Assembly: GCA_022985045.1 (NCBI GenBank)
Contig: CM040964.1
Location: 2,567,654 to 2,631,653, forward strand
Reading direction: 5' to 3'
Length of the DNA stretch: 64,000 nt
Source: Macadamia tetraphylla
Lineage: Eukaryota > Streptophyta > Magnoliopsida > Proteales > Proteaceae
Positions 23,054 through 35,350 of the stretch are shown one piece after another; within the stretch, counting starts at the first letter, position 1; every line of letters begins with the position of its first letter. The position numbers and the translations under genes are program-made. The notes beneath the pieces are model-generated. The model saw only the letters and a program-made list of their open reading frames with translations, did not search any database and was not told the DNA's origin.

Positions 23054-24765
23054 GCTTCACCAAAAAATAAAATGATTGAAATACATGATGAAAGTTTGCC
23101 GTTGTTTGTTTTCTAAAATTCGTAACAAAAGAAGGCTAAAAAATAAAAACAAATTAATAATAATGAAAGGAAGAGAAGTTCTACATTAGTGGATGAGTTA
23201 GGTGGAAAATGTGTTAAAAGAGAGGCGTATTTCAAAAGTAATTTGGGTGAAAAATGTGTTAATAAGAGAAGCCTACTTGAAGAATAATTACTCATACATA
23301 CATAGTGTGTGTGTGTGTAGAGGATTCAGATTCATTCATTTCTTCCCTTAATAGATATAGGAAAGTGTTCTTAATTTGTCTAGGGACATGGCTTCTACGC
23401 TTGTGGGAGATCCAATCAGTGCCCCTTCTTTTGGTTCAATCTATGAAGATATGAAGGTCATTTTATAAGGAAGATGGGAGATATTGACACAAGGGTGTAA
23501 GGACAGTAGCCACACTTTCAAACAAAAACCTTTCTTGCATTAGATGTCTAAGAATTTCAATTGTAGTTCCCATGCCATTGAGGATTGGGTCTCACTAAAT
23601 GTCATCTATTTGATTACAAAATTATTTGGAATATATGTAACTTCCTTTTTTTTTTTTTTTTTTTGGGTGGGTCCTTTTTTTTTTTTTTGGGTGGGGGAAG
23701 GGGAGGTGCATGTTGTGAGTAACATTATGAGAGGAGAAAAAAAAAAACTGATTTCATATTTTGAGTCTCTAGAGCCACTGTAGAAACCAGCACGAATGTT
23801 GATTCCACCGTTCACCTATGCTTCTCGTCTCTGCAAACATTGAAGCAACACTCACCTCGATCATCTAGAAGCCTCGCAATGGCGAATCGATTGGCTGTTA
23901 TCAACTCCACAATGTATATCAAAACAGACATAAAACCACCAAGCTACACTCACGCATACCACCCACAAAAAAAAAAAAAAAGCATTGCGGGCCAATACAA
24001 AACCGAACCTTCCTCTCTTTGTTATTATTTTTTTCTAACCCAATTCTGGCTAAATTTCTTCACCCAAGACTTTCTTTTTTCGCAGCACAAGAAAACTTCA
24101 CCATTTCTCAAGGAGTATTTTGAAATTAAAAAAAAAAATAGTACAATTTTTTTACTTTTTCTTTCCATTTTTTTTTTCTTCTTTTGGTTAAAAAAAAACA
24201 ACCTAAATGACATCTCTATAGGTGTTTTTAAAACTTCACACCTTATTTATTTGCCTCATTCTCAAAATTTCTTCAACTTAGATATGAAAAGTTTTTAAAA
24301 AGTAATTTATCTAATCAAAAGTTATCACCATCATGCTCAATTTTTTTAAATACAAACGAGGAAATGGCAATATTTACTTTCATTGAGTAAAAAAATAAGA
24401 TTACAAATTATTTCCATTTTATTAGAGAAATTAATAAAAAAAAATTATTATTAATATTTTTACCCCTTATTGATTTTTTTTTTTTTTTTTTTGTCCTTTT
24501 TGGATGAGGTTAGTTAAGTGTATTCATTTTCTTCCCGCTACCTACCTACCATTTATCTTGTTTTATTGTGTCTATTTTTACGTATTGTGTTTTGCTTTCT
24601 TTTCTACCAAACTCGACAGTCGAGTGAGTCCAAGAGATAGAGCAATTTGAATTGGTAGGTCAGGCATCCCCACCAATATATATTGGCTATATGGGTATAT
24701 CTCTCACGGAATACGTCCGAAGATGGAATGGAAATTAAGTATAGATTGAGAGAAACATGAACACG

Positions 24766-24801
<36 letters not shown>

Positions 24802-25003
24802 GGATATGGGAAAAGGTTCGATATGCCGCCGATATCAAGTATGTTAGCACTCATTGTGTCTATCTCTCTCTTCCCTTTTTCTGAAATGATCCTATATCCT
24901 TCCTGAATGATACTCCATCATGTGTTCCTATTGGTGCTATCCGCTAGTATACTTGATATCGATGGCATACCTATCTCTCCCCATATATATATATATATAT
25001 ATA
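22064..25003. other. intergenic, gene-poor
   Basis: About 2.9 kb with no recognised gene. It includes a (CT)n repeat near 23015-23050, (GT)n near 23305, T-rich and A-rich tracts at 23645-23690 and 24170-24200, and compound (CA)n(TA)n near 24764-24800. Short open frames here are AT-driven. Confidence 0.6.
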
Positions 25004-25701
25004 CAAGGATTAAAGTATCGTATCGTATCGTCGATCGATCGGTCAAAATTAAGATACGTCGACAGATCTATCGTATCGAGATACTAAGATACGCTTAAAG
25101 ATACACATAAATAGATAGGAAACATTTTTAACACTTTTGCATAAAGAATTTGTTAAAACAAGCTATTGATAATATGTATTATACATAAACACTAAATTGA
25201 GGGTATCGTATAAGAATTCAATGTTTGTAGTTGTCCATAAATGTAAAATCCTTGTTCCCAACCTTGATTTCACTTTAGTTAGAGAATATGGTCAACTTTG
25301 GAACAAAACCTTCAAAAATCGTGTTTTTCAAATTACCCATCTTGGCCATTATATGACCATAGCATTTGATGTGATATACCGATATCACCGATATTCATAT
25401 ATTCGATACTCACCGATACGTCCAATATATATCGATATGTATAGATACATACGATATCATGATACATACCAATACATCAAACGACATTTTACCTCAATTT
25501 ATAATTTTCATAGTCTTATCGAGGTATATCGATCGTATCGATATGTATTGGTGGTATATTGATGCATATCATGTATTGTAGTATATATCGTCGAAAGGAT
25601 TTTAAAATTTAATGTATCGTATCGATGTGTATCGTATCGGTTGGCTAAATTTAAGATACGTATCGAAAGGTATCGTATCGGTATCGGAGATACTTAAAAC
25701 C
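25004..25701. repeat. GTATCGTATCG-rich inverted-end element
   Basis: The left part begins ATTAAAGTATCGTATCGTAT and the right part, near 25660-25700, is its approximate reverse complement, ending GATACTTAAAACCAT. The interior is saturated with TATCG, ATACG and TATCGATA words on both strands. This is probably a small non-autonomous DNA transposon relic of a different group from the TAGGGGTGTCAA elements. No certain target duplication: both flanks are TA-repeat DNA. Confidence 0.5.
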
Positions 25702-27319
25702 ATGTATATATATGATTTTCCCAATAGTAAAAATGTAAAATTGTGAGACCTAGTGAGTCTGATATATAGTAGTTCCGTACGTAATTGTAGTTGAGGCTCT
25801 CGATCAGCTGGGCGCGTTGCCATCTATCTCTTTAATTTGGACGACCTATATACCACTGCAAACAGTACGAACCACGTGATCAAGTTGTTGTTGGTACAGT
25901 ATGAATACTAAAATATATAGGAACACGCTTTCTTTCATAAAAAAATATATATATAAGAACACGCTTTCTTCTTGATTTCTTTAATGGTACGTTCATAGTC
26001 GGCACTCGTCGGCAGTAGTCGGCAGTAGTCGGCAGTATTCCACGGCCGTAGTCGGAAGTCGGCACAATTGGATATGGCACATGTCAATTCACTGTAAACC
26101 CGTCGGCACTCGATCACTACTGTGGAAAATGAAGTAATAACAGGAGAAGAAAGCACCAAAAAAATGTGAACAGCAATGTAAATGGTAAGGGATGACCGAC
26201 CCAGCTGGGACAAGGACAACTATCCAGAGGATTCATTGAACTTATAACATAATTAAATCAAATGTTTGGACCATCCCTCCACTTTCTATCCATCCACCTT
26301 ATGAATTATGAATTATGAACCCTTTTTCTACCCCCATCAAGAAGAAAAAAAGATATGAACCCTTTTCTCTTTTTAATTTTAGGGGGAGACCAATCTCATT
26401 AGTAGTATGCCCTTATGGGTAAATATGTTTTCCACCTTCTTAGGCACTAAAGACTATGTTTGGATGCCAAGGAACTTAGTAGGATGGGAAAGGAGGGTCA
26501 AGTCCAGACCTCTTAGTAGGATGAACTTAATTTATCATCCCTCTCTACCTTCCTCTTACTTCTTTATGGGTGGGACTAAAAACTTAGCTATCTGATCCCT
26601 TGCACAACAATGGACCAATGAGTTAGGGGCACATAGGGCCTTAGGGGTACTAACATGGTAGATATTTTGTATTTCATAGAGACGGGAGCCATCATTTCAC
26701 CCTCTCTATGTCTAACTCAAAAACCACATGACCATGTAACTTTTTTTCCCAAAACTTAAATATTGGATACATTGAGAAGTTCCACTCGAGGTGCAGATAA
26801 GAGGCAGTCCGAGAAGGTGAAGGCACGCAGTAAAGCCTCAAGTCCGCCATCCTCCTAATCCACGAAGGCTTCAAGTCCAAGAATATCTGGGTTTTGGTCT
26901 TGGTCTTGGTTTGGGTTTGGGTGTGGGTTTGGGTTTGGATTTAGGTCGGGGTCGGGGTCGTGGTCGTGGTCATAGTCGTGGTCGTGGGTGGGTTGGGGCA
27001 TCACCTTGTTTTCCAGAATTTGATAATTATAATATTTAATTAATGTGGTAATTTCGTTATTTTATCTTGGCTTCCAATCGTCAATTAATTTTGTAGGCTT
27101 CTAAGTCATCAGAAATCAAGCTAACCTGGGCCCCCTTCTGCATGTCGGGTTAGACCGAAATCGACCAATAACACTAATAGTCCTGAATTCCATGCCAAAA
27201 CAGACTATTGGTTAGTCAAATTTTTTTTATCCCTTATCAGGTGGGTCCATTAGTTAGTTTCCAGTCTCTTAATGATTATTAATATTAAAAAATAAACCTA
27301 ATTACTAATATAACTCAAT
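25702..27319. other. intergenic with short tandem repeats
   Basis: No gene recognised. It includes a GTCGGCAGTA-type tandem at about 25997-26062 and a G/T-rich degenerate tandem at about 26889-26999 (GGTTTGGGT changing into GGTCGTGGTC units). Confidence 0.6.
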
Positions 27320-27450
27320 TTAGGTACCCCATTTCGTGAATAGATCAGGTTCATGTACGAGAATGTTCTCGTACGTCCCTGGTCTGTGGATTTAGAATCT
27401 AGTACATTCTCGTACGTGAACCTGATCCGCTTTCCCCCATTTCCACCTAA
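27320..27450. repeat. 131-bp foldback (MITE-like) element
   Basis: The arms 27343-27366 and 27404-27427 are reverse complements at 23 of 24 positions, around the core ACGTACGAGAATGT. The outer edges TTAGGT (27320-27325) and ACCTAA (27445-27450) are also inverted. A strong hairpin would form in RNA or single-stranded DNA. Confidence 0.7.
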
Positions 27451-27876
27451 ACTTTTCATCTCTCTTAATACCTTCTTGCTTATTTCATGAGCAGTTTTGT
27501 TCAAATTTCATGAGCAGTTGATAGCTTATCCATACAGTTCCGGTACCGCTGCCTCGACCTTTCATTGTTTAAAAGTGATCATGATCATGCACATTTAGTA
27601 TGATTTACAAAAATTGTGCTGGTTTCCAAGTCCTTTCTGTGTGATTTATGATGATAGTTAACTCAGTGCAAAACAGGGGCTTGATATTTGACACCACAAG
27701 GAAACCTTGTTCTATGTTCATGGGTGGAAAATCTCCTTTCCCCTTTTTCTTAGCTCTGAATTGCCAATCTTCTTCTTTGTTTCTTTTGTTTTTTGGTGCA
27801 GACTGAGTTGTCTAATCTGGAAGTTTAGAAAGAAGGATCCAGTCTTAGAACTCAATAGTGTCACAATTCTCAACTA
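27451..27876. other. intergenic, left flank of the retrotransposon
   Basis: About 430 bases of non-coding sequence up to the target duplication of the retrotransposon. Nothing recognised; a pyrimidine tract followed by GTGCAG near 27800 looks like a splice acceptor but no exon is supported. Confidence 0.5.
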
Positions 27877-27881
27877 CCATG

Positions 27882-28184
27882 TGATGGAGGCATCAAAGTG
27901 TATAGTCGAAAGAAGAAGAAAACCCAACCAGATCCATCTTTGTGATTGGAGGATTAGAAGAAAGAAAGAGAGGAGTCGAACAAGCCTTCCAGCGCTAGGT
28001 TCGACCCCCCTTGTCCTCCCATTTGGCAGATCTTGTGGACCCCACCAAATCTTATTTGATTTTAGTACGTTGCTTTAATTCTAGTGTTATTTAACTATTT
28101 TACATAATTAGGAAACTAAGACTTCTTTCTATTGGTCTATTAGGTAGTTTTTTTTTTTTTTCTTTCAAGCAATTGAGTTTCTAA

Positions 28185-28227
<43 letters not shown>

Positions 28228-29041
28228 TTGGAAGTTTTATTCTATTTAAGTGTAAGGCCATTGGCCATCATTTTGAATTATTGAATTATTGAATGAAAAG
28301 CACAAAGAAGTTGTCGCCCCTCTCTCACGATTCCTCTCTCTCTCTCTCGCCTCTAACTATTCTCCCCCTTCTCGATCTCTTTCTCTCTTTCAGTTCTCTC
28401 TTTTCTCGCCTCCCTCCCTCTACCATTCTTTTCTTTGTCACTGTGTCTGTTCCTGGTTATTGTCATGACTACTGCAGCTGCTGAATACTACCGATTGGAG
28501 ATCATCTCAGTTGCATAAGGCCCCATCGGAATGTTGTTGAACACTTCTTCAATAATCTGGATTGCTTTTTTATCCTCAGATTTGGGTAGCAGATAGGTAA
28601 TGAACTGAACCTTTCCATTATCCCTTTGCTTCCTTATTAATTGCTTCATCCACTTCCATTAAACTCCCCTTTAGCCCAATGCTTGACCTTTATTTACCCA
28701 TTGTTTTACCTTAGAAGTTGTTGATTTTCTTATTACAAGCATGATTGGTTTTGGAACATATAACATGAGATTCTTATCTATCTTAGGTGCTTAATAGGCT
28801 AGTGTTAGAACCTAACTTTGCTTGTTGCTATGTTCCCTATCCCATATTCCTTCTTAATGCTTGAGTGAGTTTTATGTGTTTTTCTCTGAAACTATTATTG
28901 CTCATTAGTCTCACTTTATTTTGCATATCAATCTTGTTTGCTGGGTTTCCCTTATCTTATCCAACCCAAGTCCCTTGAGTTTATCCTACCTAGTTAGTTA
29001 ATCTTGTAGGAAACCTAGTCACCTAGGAACCCCCTACATCA
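27882..29041 (+). repeat. 5' LTR of chromovirus
   Basis: 1,160 bp, begins TGATGG and ends CTACATCA. It matches 34215-35345 along its length with scattered substitutions and small indels. A (TA)n run at about 28193-28225 is absent from the other LTR. Confidence 0.95.
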
Positions 29042-29044
29042 TCT

Positions 29045-29056
29045 TGGTATCAGAGC
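29045..29056 (+). other. primer-binding site, initiator methionine tRNA
   Basis: TGGTATCAGAGC lies three bases after the 5' LTR. This is the standard plant retrotransposon site complementary to the 3' end of initiator tRNA-Met, used to prime minus-strand DNA synthesis. Confidence 0.93.
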
Positions 29057-29405
29057 ATGATTTTGTCTAGGTTTAAGGTAATTAGGTATTGTTGTCCATT
29101 GTTTACATGTCTTACCTTTTGAGGTCTAGTCTCCGTCACAATCTGTCTGTAGTCAAGTCTGAGTTATGAGAGCGTTACCATAGGTTAGAGGACCCTTTTC
29201 TTCCTTAGATTGGCGGGATCAAATAGCATTGAACGTTGTTCCCTCCAAAAGCACATACTTGAGAGAGAGATTTCTGACCTCAAACCGAGAGGGATAATTA
29301 CTGTCTCAATTGAAGATTCTGAGTAAACCTTAAGTCTTAGGTGGCAATCGTACCTTGGCTGCCCATCTCCTTATGTCCATTCATAGTGGTAGACCTTACC
29401 AGAAT

Positions 29406-30545
29406 ATGTCTGACCTTTCTGACACCCCCACCCAAGCTGAGCAGTTGGATGAATTCATGAAAGCCATCCAAGCTACCATCCAGGCTAGCCAAGCTATACA
29501 GGAGACATAGATTGCCCATCTCCAAACCATTACCGATAAGTTGGTTGCCCTCGAGACAAGTGCCCAAAACCCTGATGGACAGTAAAGCCGTAACATAGCT
29601 GGCACTGAACCTAGGGACCAAGGCCTTAACCCTGAGAAAGTCAATGAGAATAATCACACTGATGGTTATGACCAGATAGGGGATAACTTCTAAGGCTAGG
29701 GCATGGTAGAGGTCGGGGTAGGGGTCGAGGTCCACCTCCAAGACACCATACCCAATATGGAGATGATGAGAGTTATGAGCATCATGATAGGGGCTTCGAT
29801 GTCAGACGGATGATTAAGGTAGATGCCCCTACTTATGATGGTCATATTGATGCTAGGATCCTTTTGCATTGGATTAAGTAGATGGATAGGTACTTTGATT
29901 TTTACGATATACCAGAGGAAGTCCGCTACCGATTTGCTAAGTTCAAGCTTATCGGAGTCGTCCAGAACTTTTGGACAGACCTAGAGTACAAAGAGGACCA
30001 CCTAGGACTTGAGCCAATCACCATTGGGTAGAAATGCAAGAGAGCTCAAGAGAAATTTTTGTCTATCACATATAGGCTCCAGTTGTTGAATGAAATGAAA
30101 ACCCTGAAACAAGGAAAGTTGACTGTGACCGAATACATGAGCAAGTTCAATGAATTGAAAATTAGAAGCCGTATTTGGGAGGATGTTGAGCAGACACTAT
30201 CCAGATTCTTTACTAGGCTAAACTCTGAAATTCAGTCTCGTATGGAACCCCACCTAGTGCGAGATATTCCACAAGCCTTCAGAATAGCCCTTGAGGAGGA
30301 ATCTTCCATGAGAATTTATTCTTAGAGGAAGAGCTTCCAAGCTGGGGAGTCCCAATTTAGAAAACCACCCCAAGGCTCAACTAGATTTCTAAAACCCCCT
30401 GCTGCACCATAAGTCAATTTGACAACAGGGATAAAGGGATTTTGGGAGAAGCACCCAAGAGTAGTGGGCAACAACAGTGCTTCAAGTGTTGTGGATTTGG
30501 TCACTTCTCCAGAGAGTGTCCCAATAGGAATCTTTATATGAGAGA
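29406..30545 (+). pseudogene. chromovirus gag remnant with zinc knuckle
   Basis: This starts at the ATG at 29406 (MSDLSDTPTQAEQ). The capsid region around 30060-30320 includes LTVTEYMSKFNELK, a typical plant gypsy gag motif. The nucleocapsid knuckle near 30480-30530 is CFKCCGFGHFSREC, which fits CX2CX4HX4C. Several stops interrupt the frame, most where CAG, CAA or TGG is expected (for example near 29509, 29583, 29692, 29878, 30029 and 30325). Confidence 0.9.
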
Positions 30546-30739
30546 GCAAACTCCTGAAGAAGGTGACCAAGAGGGTTTTTAGGACCATGAGTATGAGGAC
30601 CATAGACCAGATGAGACCATATCTGATGAGGATGTCGAAGAGGCCGGTGACCTCACGCTTGGTATTGTATGGTGCATGGTCTCACAACCTAGGAGTAGCG
30701 ATGATTGGTGATGAATTAATATTTTCATCACTTACATAT

Positions 30740-31100
30740 GTCATCAGGGCAAGAACTGCTACGTCACCATAGACAGTGGGAGTTGCATGAATGTGGTTAC
30801 CAAGAGCACTATTATTTGAATGGGCCTCAAACCTGAACCCACCCTAAGTCTTATAAGGTTGCCTGGGTAGATCAATCCACCATCCCTATTAATCTAAAGT
30901 GTCTAGTTCCCTTACACTTTACAAGATATGAGGATCGAGTGTGGTGTGATGTCCTAGAGATGGATGTTGCCCACATCATCCTAAGTAGACCCTGGTTATA
31001 TGACCGGGATTTCACCAATTATTGAAAGTCTAACACCTATATCTTTGAGTTCAAAGGGAAGAAAATTAAGCTGACCCCCAGTGCCCTAAGGAAGTAAGGG
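30740..31100 (+). pseudogene. chromovirus aspartic protease remnant
   Basis: The protease active-site motif IDSGSC (DSG class) appears near 30769, followed by DVLEMDVAHIILSRPWL, a usual gypsy protease C-part. The reading frame has a stop near 30810 and others. It is required to cleave the Gag-Pol polyprotein in intact relatives. Confidence 0.8.
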
Positions 31101-31280
31101 TTCCAGAACACAAGGGAAGTACATCCAAATACACCCCACCAAAATACTCAACATTTTAAATCAGCAACAATTTAAAGGAGAGTTTCAAGGGTTAGGAGTG
31201 ATTCATGCTCTAGTTGCCATATAGAGTAATATCGATAAATCATGCTCATTTACTGAGGCTCCTAAAAAGTACAATCCTTA

Positions 31281-32607
31281 TTGAAGAAATTTGAGAGGTT
31301 ATTCCTGGAGGAACTACCTGATGAGTTACCATCGATGTGTGACATCCAGCACGCTATTAACTTAGTTCCAGGGTCCTCTCTTCCGAACTTACCCCGTTAC
31401 CGAATGAATCCCAAAGAGCATGTCGAACTCAAGCGGCAAGTGGGTGAATTTTTACAGAAGGGATTCATTAGGGAGAGCCTTAACCTGTGTGTAGTACCTG
31501 CCTTGCTCATGCCAAAGAAAGATGACACCTAGTGTATGTGTGTTGATAGTAGGGTCATCAATAAGATCACTGTCAAGTATAGGTTCCCTATCCCTAGGCT
31601 TGATGACATGTTGGATATGATGGTCAACTCATCGATCTTCTTGAAGATTGATCTTAAGAGTGAGTACCACCAAATTTAGGTTAGGCCTGGAGATGAGTGA
31701 GAGACAGCCTTCAAGACGAAGGACGGTATTTTTGAGTGGTTAATCATGCCTTTTGGCTTATCAAATGCTCCTAGCACCTTCATGAGGATAATGAATCAAG
31801 TGCTTCAACCATTCATTAGCAAGTTCCTAGTGGTTTACTTTGATGACATCCTCATCTATAGTAAAACCCATCTTCCCACTTTGATCACTTACATAAGGTT
31901 TTTCATGTACTCTTACAAGAGAAACTTTATGTCAACCTCAAGAAGTGCACACTTCATGAGTGATCAAGTCATCTTTTTAGGATTTGTTGTTTCAGCCCAA
32001 GGAGTGTCTGCTGACTCTGAGAAAGTGAAAGTGATTGTAGAGTGGCCTAAGCCAACTAATGTCCATAAAGTGTGAAGTTTTCATGCTTAGCCACATTCTA
32101 CAGGAGGTTCGTTTATCGGTTTAGTTCCATTATATCTCCTATCACAGATTACATGAAAAAGAAGGAGTTTCAATGGAATAAGAGTGCTATGAATGCCTTT
32201 ACTGAGATTAAAAAGCTCATGACTGAGGCCCCATCCTGCGCCTCCTAGATTTTTCTAAGGTCTTCGAAGTAAACTGTGATGCATCTGGTGTTGGAATAGG
32301 TGGTGTCCTAGGGCAAGAAGGACACTCTATTACTTACTTTAGTGAGAAACTTAATGAAGCAAGGCAACGATATTCCATATACGACAAAGAATTCTATGTG
32401 GTTGTCCAATCATTGTACTATTGACGACATTACCTTCTACCGTAAGAATTGCTATTCTCTGAACATCAGGCTCTGAGATACCTGAATGCCCAAAAGATAC
32501 TAAACCAGAGACATGCTAAGTGGGTCAAGTTTCTCCAAGAGTACACCTTTGTACTCAAATATAGATCTAGTGTAGAGAATATCGTTGCAGATGCACTAAG
32601 TCGGTGA
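31281..32607 (+). pseudogene. chromovirus reverse transcriptase and RNase H remnant
   Basis: RT begins around FLEELPDELP and continues through YRMNPKEHVELKRQ, MPFGLSNAPSTF and the catalytic YFDDILIYS near 31838. RNase H follows from about 32240 with FEVNCDASGVGIGGVLGQEG and ends NIVADALSR at 32607. Frame breaks occur near 31530, 31676, 31696, 32075 (frameshift), 32424 and 32442. Most stops are explained by single transitions from Trp or Gln codons. Confidence 0.92.
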
Positions 32608-32749
32608 ATATGTTCCTCAATCGCATAAACGCTAGGAGTTGGGCTAGTATGTTGGTCCAGACCATGAGTGTAGAGGTTATAGGATTTGAGCGGGTCAAGG
32701 ACCAGTACCTCACCTGTCCTGATTTTAATGAGCCGTTCACTTCCTTGAG

Positions 32750-34195
32750 TGGAGGTAACCTTAACTGTCGCTCAGACTACCTACTTCAGGAGGGTTTCCT
32801 TTTTAAAGGAAGTAAGTTATGCATTCCCAGGACTTCATTCCGAGATTTTTTGATCTGGGAATTGCATGCTGGAGAGTCGTTGGCCATTTCGGTCGAGATA
32901 AGACCATCACCCTCGTTGAGGGTCGATTTTTTGACCAGGACTGAAGAGAGATGTTGCTAGAATTGTAAGTCAATGTAGGGCATGCCAGACTGCCAAACAA
33001 CAAAAGCAGAACACTGGTTTATACACTCCCTTACTCGTTCCCCATTCTCCTTGGCAAGACCTTATCATGGACTTCATGCTTGGTCTATCAAACACTTTGA
33101 GAGGCCATGATTCTATTTATGTGATTGTAGATCGCTTCTCAAAGATGGCCCATTTCATCTCATGCTCTAAAACCTCTAATGCGTTCATAGTAGTCAAACT
33201 TTTCTTTAACGAGGTTGTCAAGTACCATGGATTACCCCTCACCATAGTGTCAGATAGAGATGTCAAGTTCACCAGTCATTTTTGGAGGACCCTATGACGG
33301 ATGATAGGCCAAACTCCGCTTCTCTTTAGCTTTCCACCCTCAAACTGATGGTCAGACTGAGGTTGTCAATAGAAGTTTAGAAAACTTGTTGCGTTGCCTC
33401 ATAGGAGAACACTTTACCAGTTGGGATCGAGTCCTTAGCCAGACCAAGTTTGCATATAATAGTTCTAAGAACCGTATCACTGGTCTGCCCCCCCTTTGAG
33501 ATTTGTTCAGGATACCAGCTCCAGGCACCCATCGACTCTGTCCCAGTTGTGTCCAGTTCTAGGACATCCCCGTCAATCGAGTCTTTTGCTCAGCATATAC
33601 ATGATTTGCATGCAGATATAAGAAGATAAATAGCATTGAGCAATGAGCAATATAAGTTGAAGGCAGATGTGCACAGAAGGCTACAAGAGTTTCAAGAGGG
33701 CGATATGGTGATGGTTAGAATTAAGCCGCAACGCTTTATTAGGGGAAAAGTGAGCAAGCTGCATGCTTGTAGCACATGTCAGTTCAGAGTACTCAAGAAG
33801 ATAGGTGCCAATGCGTATGTTCTTGACTTGTCAGCTAGCATGGAGATCAGTAATATTTTCAATATTAAAAATCTTGTCCCATACCATGGTACCTCTACCA
33901 TTACCCTTTCTATCCTGATGACTTTGAGTACTTCCCGTTCACCATTGATGAGACTACTGAACCAAACCAACCACTTTCCCCCACCTCATTACCACTTGTG
34001 CCTAAGGTCACGAGAAGGACTGAAGAAGTTGAGAAAATCCTTGATGAGAAGATTGTGTCCGCACACACAAGAGGTTCTAGAGAGTTCTTGATCAAGTGGG
34101 GATTGACAACACCAGGATCACATTGCAAGAAATCTAACGACTCAACCCAAGCCTGCTTGAGTACTACCTGAGCTGTAATTCACTGGAGGTGAATT
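32750..34195 (+). pseudogene. chromovirus integrase and chromodomain remnant
   Basis: The integrase core is recognisable at 33067-33297: MDFMLGL, YVIVDRFSKMAHFI and VSDRDVKFTSHFW with catalytic Asp residues. The C-terminal GPY/F-type part lies at about 33680-33890 (GDMVMVRIKPQRF, NLVPYHG). A chromodomain-like tail from about 34005 reads RRTEEVEKILDEKIV and REFLIKWG. Several frameshifts and stops separate these blocks. Confidence 0.88.
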
Positions 34196-34214
34196 TTTTT
34201 AAGTCGGGAAGAGT

Positions 34215-35345
34215 TGATGGGGACATCAAGGTGTATAGTCGAAAGAAGAAGAAGATCCAACCAGATCCATCTTTGAGGTTGGAGGATTAGAAGAAACAAG
34301 AACGAAGAAGGAAGAAAGAAGAAGAAAGAAGAAGGAAAGAGAGAGTTCAAACCAAGCGCTAGGTTTGACCCTCTCCCTTGTCCTCCCATTCTACAGATCT
34401 TGTGGACCCCACCAAATCTTATTTGATTCTAGTACTTTGCTTTAATTCTAGTGTTATTTGACTATTTTACATAATTAGGAAACTAGGACTTCTTTCTATT
34501 GGTCTATTAGGTAGTTTTTTTTTTTTTATGCAATTGAGTTTCTAAATATCTTTTTTATTTTTTATTCTTGGAAGTTTTATTGAATTATTGAATGAAAAGC
34601 ACAAGAAGTTGTTGCCCCTCTCTCACGATTCCTCTCTATCGCCTCTACTATTCCCCCCTTCTTGATCTCTTTCTCTCTTTCGGTTCTTTCTTTCTCTCCT
34701 CCCTCCCTCTACCATTCTTTTCTCTTTCATTGTATCTATTCCTAGTTATTGTCATGACTGCTGCAGCTGCTGATTACTACCGATTGGAGATCATCTTAGT
34801 TGCATAAGGCCCCATCGAATGCTACTGAACACTTCTTCAATAGTCGGACTGCTTTCTTTTATCCTCAGATTTGGGCGGTAGGTAGGTAATGAACTGAACC
34901 TTTCCATTCCTCCATTGCTCCCTTATTAATTGCTTCATCCACTTCCGTTAAACCCCCCTTTAGCTCATTGTTTGACCTTTATTTGCCCACTGTTTTACCT
35001 TAGAAGTTGCTGATTTTCTTATTACAAGCATGACTGGTTTTGGAACATATAACATGGGATTCTTATCTATTTTGGGTGCTTAATAAGCTAGTGTTAGAAC
35101 CTAACTTTGCTTACTGCTATGTTCCCTATCCATATTCTCCCTTGACGCTTGAGTGAGTTTTATGTGTTTTTCTTCTGAAACTATTATTGCTCATTGTTAC
35201 ATTGCTCATTAGTCTTACTTTATTTTGCATGTAAATCTTGTTTGCTGAGTTTCCCTTATTTTGTCCAACCCAAGTCTCTTGAATTTACCATACTTAGTTA
35301 GCTAATCTTGTAGGAAACTTAGTCACCTAAGAACCCCCTACATCA
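34215..35345 (+). repeat. 3' LTR of chromovirus
   Basis: 1,131 bp, begins TGATGG and ends CTACATCA, directly followed by the CCATG duplication. A purine-rich stretch AAGTCGGGAAGAG just upstream (34201-34213) is the likely polypurine tract. Confidence 0.95.
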
Positions 35346-35350
35346 CCATG

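Larger units (their letters stand above)
27877..35350 (+). mobile_element. complete but decayed Ty3/gypsy chromovirus retrotransposon
   Basis: A full-length LTR retrotransposon (27882-35345, 7,464 bp) bounded by perfect 5-bp target duplications CCATG (27877-27881 and 35346-35350). In order it has the 5' LTR, a primer-binding site, gag with a zinc knuckle, protease, reverse transcriptase, RNase H, integrase with a C-terminal chromodomain, and the 3' LTR. The integrase-last order and chromodomain place it in the chromovirus branch. Many in-frame stop codons make it non-autonomous today. The two LTRs differ visibly (for example a TA repeat only in the 5' copy), so the insertion is not recent. 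Confidence 0.97.
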
